64,000 bases of DNA. Origin: Aaosphaeria pasadenensis (taxonomy: Eukaryota; Ascomycota; Dothideomycetes; Pleosporales). The translations under genes and the position numbers were made by a program. The DNA is taken from positions 248,001-312,000 of the forward strand of contig JAKLMB010000005.1 in NCBI GenBank assembly GCA_022813625.1. Reading direction: 5' to 3'. Below, one piece after another: positions 47,994-59,882 of this stretch; within the stretch, counting starts at the first letter, position 1; each line of letters opens with the position of its first letter. The notes beneath the pieces were generated by a model that saw nothing but the letters and a program-made list of their open reading frames with translations, ran no database searches and was not told where the DNA came from.

Positions 47994-48393
47994 GATTTCT
48001 ATGCGTTTTCAAGAAAGAAAAAGACAAAGAGCACAAAGAGCACAAAGAAGCTGAAATTTGCTGGGTGACAGAGGCAAAAAACGAACGGTTCAAGAACTTG
48101 AGGATGGTAGAAGAATGTTCACCGGTTGAGGATGATGAAAAACGTTCGAGGGTTGAGGAGGATGAAGAATGTTTGTAGGTGGGTGGTGTTGACCTAGAAT
48201 ACCAGAGTGAGTTGCTCCTTCCTTATTCCACGGTAAACAAACAAGACATCACACAAGAACTGTCGACGATTGTGTTACTGCGTTGTTGTCGACAGAATGT
48301 ATTCTGGCAGTCTCCTTTTTCTCCATGCAATAATCCGTGTGGACAGCCATCTCCAATGATATGTATTATTTTATTTACTATATATATGCACGC
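47994..48393. other. Spacer with a minisatellite
   Basis: It holds the upstream region of the small broken gene, a three-copy repeat at 48098-48179 and the 3' flank of the first FMN monooxygenase gene. No gene is seen. Confidence 0.5.
48098..48179. repeat. Three-copy minisatellite, 27-28-nt unit
   Basis: Three head-to-tail units begin TTGAGGATG/TTGAGGAGG and end ACCGG, GAGGG or GTAGG (48098-48125, 48126-48152, 48153-48179). Copies share about 75-80% of positions by eye. Confidence 0.75.
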
Positions 48394-50196
48394 CTACTGA
48401 GGTATCGTATGGTCCTTTGCTTCAACACCTGCCTTCCATCTGTACGTCGATGCAACGTGCTCTTCCAAAGGACCCTTCTGACCCTGCTTCTCGTAGAAGT
48501 TCTCGCGGTAAGTACCCTGGGGAACGGCGTAGTCGTCCCAGTACAATCCACGGGCCCTCAACTCTGGAATCAGAAGCTCAATGATGTCCTTGAACGATTG
48601 GGGGAAAAGTGTGTACGCCTAACACTGTCAGTCATGATTTCGATGTGTATTCACTGAACCAACTCACCAGGTTAAATCCGTCGACACCCGCCTCGTTGAT
48701 CCAGATCTGGAAGGCGTCTGCAACTTGTGCAGGTGTTCCAACGAAGATAGGACCGTTTCCACCAAGACTGACGTGCTCGGCAATAGTATGCTTCGTCCAC
48801 TTCGACGTTCCGGGCGAGAAGCGCGCGTAGCCCTCGACAGTGGAGCGAACAGCATTGCTCTCGACTTCGCGAAGCTCTTCCTCATCACCGTACTTGCCGA
48901 GATCCATACCAGTCCAACCTCCGAACAAGGTGAGAGCACCCTCGTGGGAAGCATACTTGCGGTAGTCGGCGAGTTTGGCTTGTGCCTCCTTTTCTGTTCG
49001 ACCAAGGATAGGCGTCACGAGAGCAAGGACCTTGATGTTGCTTGGGTCACGACCGAACTGTGTCTTAGCAATCTCCCGGATCTCGGCAATGTTCTTCGCG
49101 CAGACGGCCGGCGCGTGGGCGGACACGAAGATAGCCTCAGCATTCTGAGCCGCGAAGATCTTTCCAGCCTTCGAAGCACCAGCCTGGAGGATCAAAGGAG
49201 TGCGTTGAGGGCTCGGTTGGCAGATATGGGGGCCTGGCACGCTGAAGAACTTGCCTTCGTGCTTGATCTCACGGACGCGCTCTGGGTGGGTGTAGATGCC
49301 CTTTTCCCGGTCGAGGACGACGGCATCGTCTCTCCAGGAGGACTCGAAGAGCTTGTACATTACTTTGACGTACTCCTCTGCTTGAGCGTATCTCTCGTCA
49401 TGCTAGGTGGGTTTAGTTGGTGGCCTGAATGTATGGCTGGTGACGGCCATGAGAGGGATAACGTACAGCGAGTTGCTCTTTGAAACCCATGTTTCGGGCC
49501 GCCGAGTCGAGATAGCTTGTGACAATCTACTGAACATTAGAGACATAATTCCTATAGCGAATGAGTACATTGAGAACGTACGTTCCATCCAAGTCTATAT
49601 GTTTTGTTAGCAGTGCAAGGGGTCTGTATAGGGTTGCGGAGTTTCTTACCTGCCATTGGACAGATGATCGACTGTGGACAACCGCCTAGCCAAGTGGTAG
49701 GGCTGCTCATATGTCGTCGATACCGTTACACCAAAGCCGATGCTCTTTGTGGCGGCGGCCATCGCAGAAACGACTGCCAAAGGCTCATTGACGGGCCATT
49801 GTGCGCCGGAGCGGATGGCGGCATCAAGGTTGCCATTGTATACATCGTAACCGCCTACTTGATGTGAATACCCACGATTACTATGGAACGAATCTTGGAT
49901 TCAAGCATACCCAAAACATCGGCAATGAAAATACCATGGAACTTTGCCTCCTCTAGCAATTTGGCAAGTTCAACCCAGTGCTCGACGTTGTTAAATTCGT
50001 GCGAGTGGTCATCGGGATGTCTCCAGAGTCCAGGGGACTGATGTCCACTGCCTAATCAGTGGCATGTCGAGTCAGTTACAATATTACTGGCATGCATAAC
50101 AATGTTTGCATAGATTGGGAATATGGTATTTCATATCACGTGCTATGACTTACACATCTCCACGAAGGCATTGAGGATAACTTTCTTGGGGGCCAT
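48394..50196 (-). CDS. FMN-dependent monooxygenase, NtaA/SnaA/DszA type (first copy)
   Basis: This is a luciferase-like flavin monooxygenase that uses FMNH2 and O2; relatives attack nitrilotriacetate, dibenzothiophene sulfone or sulfonates. Exons are 50196-50154, 50051-49911, 49854-49650, 49594-49582 (13 nt), 49526-49467, 49402-48668 and 48618-48394. These total 1,422 nt, or 473 residues. The family blocks are all present after splicing: PGLWRHPDDHSH, LAKLLEEAKFHGIFIADVLG, YDVYNGNLDAAIRSGAQWPV, the LARRLSTVDHLSNGRLGWN block, IVTSYLDSAARN, HDERYAQAEEY, SPQRTPLILQAGAS and GVDGFNLAY. No signal peptide is seen, so it is cytosolic. It needs reduced FMN from a partner reductase, which is not found in the window. 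Confidence 0.92.
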
Positions 50197-51090
50197 GATG
50201 TCGTAGTAAAAGTTGCAGATGTCGTGCTCTTGGAAAGATACGCATCCAACAGCGGGTTTTGAAGGATAAGAGAAGGCATTGAGTCTCTAATCATCCGATG
50301 TCGCTTCGTCGGATTGTGCTGTGTTTGGTAGGTAAGAATTGTATGGGGATGAGATGGGGTTGTGTTCCGCAATTGTTAGTGCGAATGATGTGCTCAACCT
50401 CCAAATCAACGCAATCGCCGCGACGAAACAACGAATCAATCTATCAATCACGTCACATCACAGTACGAGCAACAACAACATTTATCCACCGAAAGGATAA
50501 CTAAGTCGCTTGCTAACTCCAATTACACAACAAATACTTGCACGACTTGACAGGGAACTACCTGTCGCGCACGACTCATGTCGCACGATTTCACCTACCA
50601 TACAGGATTCGCAATGATACGAAACTCTTGTGGCTCGGCTTAATTACCTACAGACTTTGTTCAATCAAGGTAACCTGCCTAGTAGCAAGCATACAATAGA
50701 TCGTCCACAATGCATTTCGTGACAGGGTGGGGGGCTTGCGACTCGACTCCGCTATCACGCAATGACGCCTGGCCAATCCTTCCCACGTCTGGGAAGCAAT
50801 CACAGAAGAGGAAATGCCATGAATGCATTCTCCTCTGCCCGCCCTAGTCGCCACTGTCATGGCGCATATCACTGGTGCATGGCGCGAATTCGGTACTATC
50901 GGAAATATCGTTATTGGTAATGCCGGAAGGGATCGATGCATTATCTATCATCATCTTAGGCTGGTTACTTGAAAGTCACATCGTCTGCGTTGCTGCTATC
51001 TTGCATCTATCCATCCATCCATCGTTCGACCTTTCGACCACCTTCACGTGTTGTTTTTCTGAATTCATTGGTTGCCAACGTCCTGGAATC
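50197..51090. promoter_or_regulatory. Divergent promoter region between FMN monooxygenase and MDR oxidoreductase
   Basis: Both neighbours start from this 0.9-kb spacer, so co-regulation is plausible. No coding frame is convincing; the upstream in-frame extension of the MDR gene (from about 50875) lacks protein character. A repeated CATC run (CATCCATCCATCCATC) occurs near 51008-51022. Confidence 0.45.
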
Positions 51091-52520
51091 ATGGTGTCTT
51101 GGCCGTTCGCAAAGAGAAGGAAGAGCACCTTCAGTGCCTCGCCTCTCAAAGTTGAGTCCGTGGAGGAGAAGACCGTCAAGAGAGACTCTGTCCAGGAGGA
51201 AGACGCCCACCACTATCACCGCGACACCGCCGACGTTGAGATACCCGAGCAACAATCCGCACTCCTTCTTCATGCCGTTCGTCAGCCTTATGAGGCTACT
51301 TCCGAATATTCGATACCAAAGCTGGAGCACGACTACGAACTTCTTGTCAAAGTGAATGCAGTGGGCTTGAACCCTATCGACTGGAAGTCACCGTATGTTC
51401 AACTTCTTTTAAGCCAACGGACAACGTCGTTCTAACTATACGCAGTGACTATGGCTTCGGCATCCCAACCCTACCTTTCATATCTGGCCGTGAACTTGTC
51501 GGCACTGTCGTCCAGGCACCATCCGCGCCAAACTCTCGCATCAAAAAGGGCGACGTCGTCATCGTCCCCTCCACTGACTACCGTGACCTTAGAAAAGCAG
51601 CATTCCAGGAGTACACAATCGCGTCCTCATTCAACACAATAAGATTACCCAAACACACATCGCAAGAGTCCGGTTCGATATTGGGTGTCGCTTTCGTTGC
51701 AGCAGTATTGGCCCTGGGTATTTGCATGGGTGTGAGCTTTGAAGACATTGAGAACGGGCCCGATCTACGTAAAATTGTTCGAGAGATTGACCCCGAGCGA
51801 TTACCAGAAGACATCAGGCAAGAGTGTCTGAAGGGCATTGAGGATGAGGAAAGGGCAAAATCCGGTGATTTCTTGGTCATTTGGGGTGGAAGCTCGACAT
51901 GCGCGCACACGATGAAGCAGATTGCACGCGCAGCAGGTCTTAAGATCATTTCGGTAGTGGACACAGGAAAGCATGGGCTCCGTCTGTCAAGCACAGAATC
52001 AATCAGGCCGGATTTGATCGTCGACAGCCACGACCCGGAGCGCGCCATCGCAGTGATCCGCGCCGCAACTGAGAACTCTGCACGATTTGGATTTGATACC
52101 CAGGGCAAGGATTCAGCGGCACAACTTCTACGATCTCTCGCTTCGACAGACCCCAAGACCGCTTTGCCAAACGATATTCAGGACTACGAAGCCGCAAAGA
52201 CGAAACTTCCAACTCCACCGTCTACCCCTTCAGAGCTCTCGAAGACCCAACGCTCACATCTCGTCGGCCTCACAGGTCTGCCAAAGACCGACATTCCAGA
52301 CAACACCGCCCTGCACAGCATTCCCATCAAACTTTACCATGAGATCCCAGAAATAGGCGAGGCACTGAGTGAGTGGTGCGAGCGATTGCTTCTCAGCAAA
52401 GCACTTCTCCCACCGGACGTCGTTGGAACAGTAGATGGACTGGATGGAATCAATGATGGACTAGATAGATTAAGGAAAAGAGAGATCCGGGGAGGACGAT
52501 TGGTTGCAACGCTTTCATGA
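51091..52520 (+). CDS. Medium-chain dehydrogenase/reductase-like protein, zinc-less type
   Basis: Exons are 51091-51392 and 51446-52520 (intron 53 nt, branch TCTAAC), giving 458 residues. A hydrophilic N-terminal extension of about 65 residues precedes a GroES-like part (YELLVKVNAVGLNPIDWKSP, then FISGRELVGTVVQ and KKGDVVIVPS). Its first Cys/His zinc ligand positions are not conserved. A Rossmann part follows (FLVIWGGSSTCAHTMKQIAR, about 242-260) and then IISVVDTGKHG. The family contains NADPH-dependent quinone oxidoreductases and trans-acting enoyl reductases such as ToxD. A cytosolic reductase is inferred; its substrate is unknown. It diverges from the first FMN monooxygenase and converges with the UNC-93-like gene. 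Confidence 0.85.
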
Positions 52521-53554
52521 ACGGATTTTGGGAGCCTTCTTTTTCTGCGTTTTAAAAGCTCATAGAAGCATTACGGCGTTTTTATGCATAGGGGATTTCT
52601 GGATATCTGTATACAGCTCAAACACGCACAATTCTATCTTCTTCTACACAACAGACATGTTTCACACCGTTACCTACACCTCCCGCAGCCATGATAACCC
52701 TCACAAGCACAGCTTCACCACGACCCGACAAATGCATAAAAACACCCCAATAGCTCCCAGTAATTCAACAATTCCACCGATCAATCACCAACCCAACCCA
52801 AAAAACGTGCCCCCAGCCCATCTTCCGTTCACCCTCTCCCCCCCTCTGATTCGCCCGCCCCAAACTCATCTCACCCCACCGAACCAATCACCCTCCCCGA
52901 ACGACTACCACCCTCCACAGCACACGCACACGTCCCCAAAGCACGCAAGACAACGCTAGCATCCCTCTCCCCCTTACCGAGTACCCCCACATCCATACGA
53001 GCGACCTGGAGTAAACGAACGTGCGGCGTCCGGTGAAAACGTGTTACGAGGCGCCGGGCCAATCAGACGAGCTTCGCGTGGTTTGGTGTTACGACAACGA
53101 CGGGTTGTGCGGGATCGGAGAGGGAGGGAGTTCATGGTGCAATTGGTTGATTTTGTGTCATGGTTAGTGAGGTAAGCTGAGGTGGAACGGAAATTGGATT
53201 TGCGGGAGGCGATGGGGTTGGGGCTGGTGGGCTGTTCGTGTTCACATGTGTGCGTGTTTGTGTCTTTTATGTGTTTGTGATGCGGATGATGGGGTTGAGT
53301 TATACGCGGTGCGTGTGGAGAGATATGCCGATCCTTTTTTTGCGTTTGATATAGGACGAAAGTGGATTGTATTCAGGTTTTTGCATTTAAAAGAGTAGTA
53401 TAGAAAATAAAATATTGCATATCTAATATATTGCTAAGGTCTAATTATTACTATTGAACTTCAAAAGATGCGATTTGGTATTCATTACAGCTACTTGCAA
53501 CACGAAATCAGAACTGTTGTATCCGCGCCAGTTTTGTAGTGTATAGGTATCGAA
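52521..53554. other. Convergent spacer with strand-composition switch
   Basis: From about 52660 to 52960 the plus strand is A/C-rich with C runs. From about 53040 to 53330 it is G/T-rich, and it then becomes AT-rich (53390-53480). No gene or exact inverted repeat was recognised. It presumably carries the 3' UTRs of both flanking genes. Confidence 0.45.
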
Positions 53555-55168
53555 TTAAGCCTTAGGTTGCTCAACACTGTGCCTGACAACACCGGTCTCG
53601 ACGACAGTGTCCCCGACATGGTGCTCAACGATGCTCTCGTTGTCGGTACCGAAATGTTTAAGGACCAACCAGGCGGGATAGATGGAAACAGCCCAGAGGG
53701 CAAAATTGAAGTAGACGGCTCCGACCTCCGCGAAGAGTGTGATGCTGGTGAGACCGTAGGATACAGCCTGCCACCCGCTCTCCGTTCCACGGAGCAGCGC
53801 CGCGTAGCGGATGACCTCGGGCTCGTTCTTAGCGAGATTGGTGATGAAGAAGTAGAGGAAGAGGTAGTTGACCTGGAAGCCGGCGGTGAGGAGCACGAAG
53901 ACAGCGAACGAGTGGCCGAATCCGCTGCTGGCCCAGTCGTAGGTTGGCTGCGTGGTGCGGTAGCGGGTGACGAGAACGGTGATCCAGATCCACCATGCGC
54001 CCTGGAGGACGGCGATGGTCCAGAAAGTAGAGCGCGATCGCAGCTTGAGGGAGAAGCGTGTGGCGTCGAGGTAGTTTCCGACGAGGTTACCGCAGATGAC
54101 AGCGGCAATGCCGGATACGAACGATCCTAGAGCACGAGCGCGGACGGAGAACCAGACTGTGGTGGTTGTTAGAAGATTGCAATATCATATGCGAGGGAGG
54201 AAACGTACGGGCGAGATAGGTAAAGTACACAGCTTCGGAAAAGACGGCTTGTCCGATCCAAAGAACAGTCAGGAGGAAACGCTTTGTGAAGAACAGCCTC
54301 GCTGTCTCTTTCATCTCGAAAATGGGATTCTCCAAGATGGTCAGCTCGACCTTCTTTCCGTCCTTCCTCTGGACCTGGCTTGGCTTGTTCAAGAATAATG
54401 CGACCACGGGCCCAAGGCACTGCAGAGCAATGAAAACCTGGAAGACGGTGTAGGAAACTTTGCCAGCTTGATCACGGTCGGCATTGAGACCCAAATTGAT
54501 GGCACCGCCCAAAACCTGACCGGCAAGACGGTATGTGAGCCAGTATCCGAGGGCTTTACCCTTGTTCCATGGCTCGGGGTAGGCAATGGCAATGGCGGCC
54601 TCAGCCATCCAGAAAACACCTGCTGAGATACCGCAAAGGGCTGCGCCGAAAAGTACGAACCATTCGGTGCCATAGCGATTGTTGGTGTACAGAGCAGCTG
54701 CAAAGGGAGCGTAACCGAGACTATTGCATTTGTGAGTATATCGCTCGGAGCGCAAGGGATGGAACTTGAACGTACGTTCCGAAGATCAATGCACCCTTGA
54801 TGCCGATGTACTTGACGATGACACTGGAAAAGAAGCAAGAGACAACCATCAAGCAGAACGTCAAGGCATTAGCAGCATTGATCAAATGAGGGCTTGCCGC
54901 GCCTCCAGCACCAAGTGAATTCATGGCACCCCAAATTCTGTTGAAGATAGTTAATACTCGATCGCGACACTTGGTGAGGAATCATCGTACCCAGGTGCTG
55001 AGAAATTGCAAAGACCTAGAATGGTCATATTGAAGAAGGTAGAGCGGTACCATTTGGCTGATATGGTCAGTTGCTTGTTTATCTCAAAGGTGAGATGGAC
55101 GTACTGGGATGGTTGCGCTTCTCTTCCGCATAGTCGCTGCCAGCAGGGGATCGTTCTGAGTCCGCCAT
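53555..55168 (-). CDS. UNC-93-like major facilitator protein
   Basis: Exons are 55168-55105, 55057-54991, 54937-54776, 54720-54209 and 54156-53555, with introns of 47, 53, 55 and 52 nt. The product is 468 residues. A short hydrophilic N-terminus (MADSERSPAGSDYAEEKRNHP) precedes TKWYRSTFFNMTILGLCNFSAPGIWGAMNSLGAGG, which I read as the first membrane helix of the UNC-93/DUF895 family. About 11-12 helices follow. Family marks include WMAEAAIAIAYPEPWNKGKALGYW and the FGHSFAVFVLLTAGFQ helix. The fungal members are membrane proteins of unknown cargo; the context suggests substrate import or export for the neighbouring oxygenases. It converges with the MDR gene. Confidence 0.88.
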
Positions 55169-55945
55169 TTTGATATTATGACAATATCTACAGAATTATC
55201 CTGAAAAATGAAAGATTGACAAGACTGATACCATTACGATGAAGGATTCAGGGTGTCAATATATATGGCAGCATGGGGGTGTGCATTATTGCGTCGATCT
55301 CAACTATCGGGCACTAGACCCAATGTGAACCATGTGCTCCAAGTTTCTAGCAATGTAGCTTTGACCCAGGAAAGGTCTGGACTTGACGGCACTGCCGGGA
55401 GAAAACCAGGATGGCGTCGAGTTTGCCGACTCGTTTGGAGCTTGTCCGGCGAATTTTGACATATGCAACGTTGGGTTGGGATGCTGGAGTTGAGCACTTC
55501 CAAGGTTGGCTCAAGACTGGTGAGGGAGCACGCCATCGACCCGATAATTTGCTGATACAACAACACGAAACTCCATGCACCGACACTACAATTTCCTAAA
55601 TGACGATCGGTCCGAAATTGAAAATCAAACATTTTTGGGAAACTATCAAGCGTAAAATCCGTCTTTGATTGAGAAGATTTGGTGAAGGCGACATCGAGGC
55701 GTCAGCCTCACAAGCTTGAGTCATCAATTGCGAAAGCACCTGCTACTCAGCGCGCGGAACGCTGCCCGAGTATCGGGTATGAAGAATATCCAAAGGTTTA
55801 GAGCCGTCAAAGCTTGAAAGTTTATGGATGTAAGTTGTTTGCACATTTATCTGAGACTGTGGCGAATAAGACATCGGAATTCCTGGTGAGAATTGCACGA
55901 GTACGGTATTTAATCGATGAAATTTACGTTGATTCTATTTGCTAT
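55169..55945. other. Intergenic spacer
   Basis: This is the promoter side of the UNC-93-like gene and the 3' flank of the flavin monooxygenase. Short open frames of up to 110 codons show no protein features. Confidence 0.45.
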
Positions 55946-57876
55946 TTATTCTTGCTTCAATGTTGCCCCTGGGTAGTCCCACCAGCTTTCATGTAGATCT
56001 CGCAAGTCTGTCTCCTTTCCAGGTGCTTTAAGATATGATGTGAGGTCGCTCTTATCATCGACTTCACCTTTGGTGTAGCCATTGCCAAAGTATGCAAACC
56101 GATTGCCTTTATGAACTCGTTCGTACTCCCAGTCCTCCCATCGTGGGTCACGTTTCACTATGGTGACGTGTGCAGCACTGCCAGGCCATAATCCATGAAT
56201 CCGACCGCCGGGTATCCCGCCATTGTTCCACGAGGAACAATTATCTGTCAACACAGTAGATGGGAAGTAGGCATCGCAATAGTCGACAAAATCGTCGGCG
56301 GCCTCTTTGGATGGCACGATACTCCTTATGCCTTGCGATGAAACCTTGCGAAGAATCTTGCTGTAATAGACCAAGGATGTCTCTACTGCGTAAGGAACGG
56401 TTCCGGATGGACCAGTGGCATGCGGACCCGCAAGGAAGAAGAGATTTGGAAATCCAGGGGTTGAGGCTCCCAGATATGTGTAAGGGAAACCCCACTTGCC
56501 GCCTGGTTTCCAAGCCTCTTGAAGATTGATCCCTCTTGACCTGACTGGAAATGGGGGGACCAGGTCGGTATTGGCACCAGTAGCACACAGTATCGCATCG
56601 AATTCGCGATGCACCCCGTCAACGGTTTCTATACCGGTAGCCGTGAAGCGCTTAATCTTGTCTTTGACAAGAGTTGCATTCTCCTTGGTCAACGATTCGA
56701 GGTACCCCGGGCCGGGCGTGAGACGTCTGCAATGGGGTGCAAAATCCGGAATCAGTCCGTCGAGAAGCTCTGGTTTCTCTGCGGCCCGCTTCTTCATGAC
56801 CTCAATGAAAAGCTCCCGAATGCTTTCGTTTTCTTCTGTGCCTCTCACCATCGCCTTAAATCGCCGCCAGTATTTATCCTCCTGCTCCGTCCTGTACTTG
56901 ACGTAATTCTCAGGATCTTCAAAAGACTCTAGCTGTTCCTTGGAGAAAGGCTGTGGCTCAAATGTTCGCTCGTCTCCTGCCCAAGAAGTTGCGATCCAAG
57001 TGGGGTTGCGTACGAAATGAGTGATGTGTTTGACGAGAGGCTGTAGGTTAGGCACGACCTGAATACCGCTTGCGCCATTGCCAATAACTGCAACATTTTT
57101 GCCTTTGGGGTCGAAAGCAGGATCCCAATTCGATGTATGTCTGAGGTGCCCCTTGTACTCATCAATACCTGGGTAGTCGGGTAATCTCCAGGCATTAAAG
57201 CGACCAAGAGCAAATATCACAAAGTCGAACTTTTCAACAATTGTGTCCTTTGTTTTGAGATTTTGTATCCTCAAAATCCACTGTGATTCATTGTCGTCCC
57301 ACAACGCATCGTCGACGCGTCGACCAAATTTGATGTACCGATATGCGTCGTGCTTCTTTGCGACAGACTGCCAGTAATCTCGAATCTCAGATCCCTCCGC
57401 AAATTGCTCGGACCATTGCGTATTTGGCGAATATGTTGATTGATATACGTGGGCAGGTATGTCACATCGAACACCAGGATAGACGTTTTCGAGCCATGTC
57501 CCACTCTTCAATATTGTAAGTCCTGGGCTTTTTGATAGATGATGAATTCACTTACCACATCCTCGTTTTTCTCAAAGACGGTCAGATTGATCCGTGGAAC
57601 CTTTGCAGGGAGTAGGATCGCTGCATTGATACCTGCGAGGCCTGCACCCACCACTGCTACCTTCAATTCCCTCACATCATCGATGTAACGATTCGGTTCA
57701 AATCGATGCTTGGATTTGGGATATTCTTGTGGAGGCGTAGCTAAATTGTTCACTCGCTCAGTCTCTTCAGCAGATGCCAGATGATCAGTGAGCTGTGCGA
57801 CGCGCCGTACAGAGCTCGACGTTTGTGCCTCTTCACCGACCTTGTCGGTATCTGGAATGACTTTGGATGATGCCAT
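55946..57876 (-). CDS. FAD-dependent Baeyer-Villiger/FMO-type monooxygenase
   Basis: Exons are 57876-57556 and 57505-55946 (intron 50 nt), giving 626 residues. This flavoprotein uses FAD, NADPH and O2 to insert oxygen into ketones or to oxidise heteroatoms. An N-terminal extension of about 70 residues comes first, followed by the FAD motif VAVVGAGLAG (Gly77/79/82). SGTWLENVYPG follows, where many relatives have GGTW. The Baeyer-Villiger fingerprint is present as YKGHLRHTSNWD (224-235), with Tyr in place of the usual Phe. The NADPH motif IGNGASG is at about 249-254, and ATG (CATGAN) comes near the end. It resembles StcW/MoxY-type fungal enzymes. It diverges from the second FMN monooxygenase over 2 kb. 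Confidence 0.92.
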
Positions 57877-59882
57877 TCCTATTATCGACTAGCGCGGTCT
57901 CCAATTGTACTGTACCTGAGCACCAAGCAAGAGTACCAAATCAGTGAATGTTCACAACAATCGAAGCGGACCTTCTTTTGCTTTGCGTTTTTTTTTCAGC
58001 GCCACGAACTTGGAGCTGGGCTCTTATTGAATCCAGGCTTTGTCGTCAGATTATCCTCCGTCGCGGTATCCGATGTCAAGAACCGTTATCGGTACCTTTG
58101 CGCTGGGCAAGATCGTCACTATGGCGCTACAATTCGTGCGATCACGTCTTCACCCCACCCGTTGACGGTATCGTTCAACCCCGTACTCGCCCACGTTGTC
58201 CCAGCCGCCGGCCCCTTGGAACAATGTAAACCGGACGACTCAGGTTTCGACCATTGTCAGCGTCTCTTAGCAATCATGTTCAATTAGGTACCATGTGGAA
58301 GCGTGCTTCCCGGACCCTTTCCATTATTAGCCCGAAGTTTAGTCTCCTTATCCCAGATCACAACATGACAGAGTGCATGTTGAGACCCTGCAGTCGAGAT
58401 AGGTCGCGTACAACGATGCGTAGCCGACTCCCTGGCAGTGAATACGAAATCAGTAAAGAAAGGCCGACTTACCAACGTAAGTCTCCATGAGATACATCTG
58501 AAGACATCGCTCGTGTTTTATTCCACTGATGTTCTTTCATTAGCATCACCATATACTGCCACCAGCAAAAACCCGGGGCATACCCAATGGTGTTTCAGCC
58601 AGGCAACATGGAAGAACACAAGCTGACCTCGAATCTTAACCGTAATGACCGTTCCATCTGTATCTTCGGAAGCACTTTGGCCAATCAAGCATCAATGAGT
58701 TGTGTATACATCCCTTTTCTGATGATGAGCGATCGCCAAGACCCGCTGGTGTTTATGTCTACACTTCTGGGTTGAAAGAAGATTCTGGAGTTCCAAGGAG
58801 ATGAGCTTATTTCGTTCGCGACTGCATGGATCGTCTTTATCGTCTTTATGGCAATTTAAGCTTCTTGGGTTCCCACGGGTTGAGTTGGTTACTGTCTGAC
58901 CCAATATACTTATTCTTCAGTATGGCAAACATTACCAGTTCGTTCGCCAAAGAACAGAATATTTTCGAAGGAATGTCAGAATCCGTCTTCGCTTCTGAAC
59001 AAAATATGCAGAGCACTATACGTATGGTACAAGGTAATCTGGCTCGCATCATAATAGACCTTCAAAACCCTTTCAGTCGTGACCACACGATCAACGTACG
59101 TCTTCCCACTTGACTCAATATTAAGAGGAAAACATCAACACCCGTCCCGCGCTCTTGTAAGTTATCCTATATCTTCAATTTAGACGCTCTAATAGGAAAT
59201 CCTTTGATGGTAGCTATGTAACATGATGCGTACCAAAATTGCAATTGAATAATTATAGCGGGTTTGTCCAATCGGAACCAAGCGAGAATGAAATCAACCC
59301 CAGTCTTTCATAATCACAAGAAATCAGGTCAACTTAGAATGATTCAAGCAACCCTTGACGGAAGGCCTATCCGAGAGATATGTGGAGTCATGATAGCGTA
59401 GATTGTGCAATCCAACTACATCCCCGTGAACGCCTTAATATTCGGAATCCCGATTAGGAACTGCGAACACCCCTGTCACCATACACACCACTGACAGGGC
59501 ATATAGGCATAGACGTAACTCAAGCTTATCTCCAATTCCCGGGAATGGTATTGGCTTTTGTTTACTGTTGTAGAGTGACAAACATACATATCCGGCAATT
59601 CTCCGACCAAGAGGGGATTGCGCAATGGGATTCCTGCATGGCGAAAGTGGCATTAACAACGACGACATCGGATGCTACAGAGGGGCAAGCGGGGCAGTAT
59701 TGTCTTTATGCATGTTGATCTCACGCGTTTGTCGCGCGTTGAGGGGCAAGGAATTTTGATTGAAAAGGTAGAAAGAGGCCGTTGTTGCTGCTGTATTGTC
59801 CGATTATCACACGTTCTCTATCAACAGAGCAAATCACGTGCAGACATAATCCCAGACAACTAAGGACATTGTATCCATCAGA
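57877..59882. promoter_or_regulatory. 2-kb divergent region between two flavin monooxygenase genes
   Basis: Both flanking genes start here, so it contains two promoters. No gene is clear. A small plus-strand frame at about 58921-59113 (MANITSSFAKEQNIFEGMSE and onward) looks more protein-like than its surroundings but has no family. The left end has a poly-T run near 57990. Confidence 0.45.

Noticed and set aside
50875..51090. N-terminal extension of the MDR gene to position 50875
   Set aside because: The extension has no family similarity, and an ATG at 51091 begins the protein-like part.
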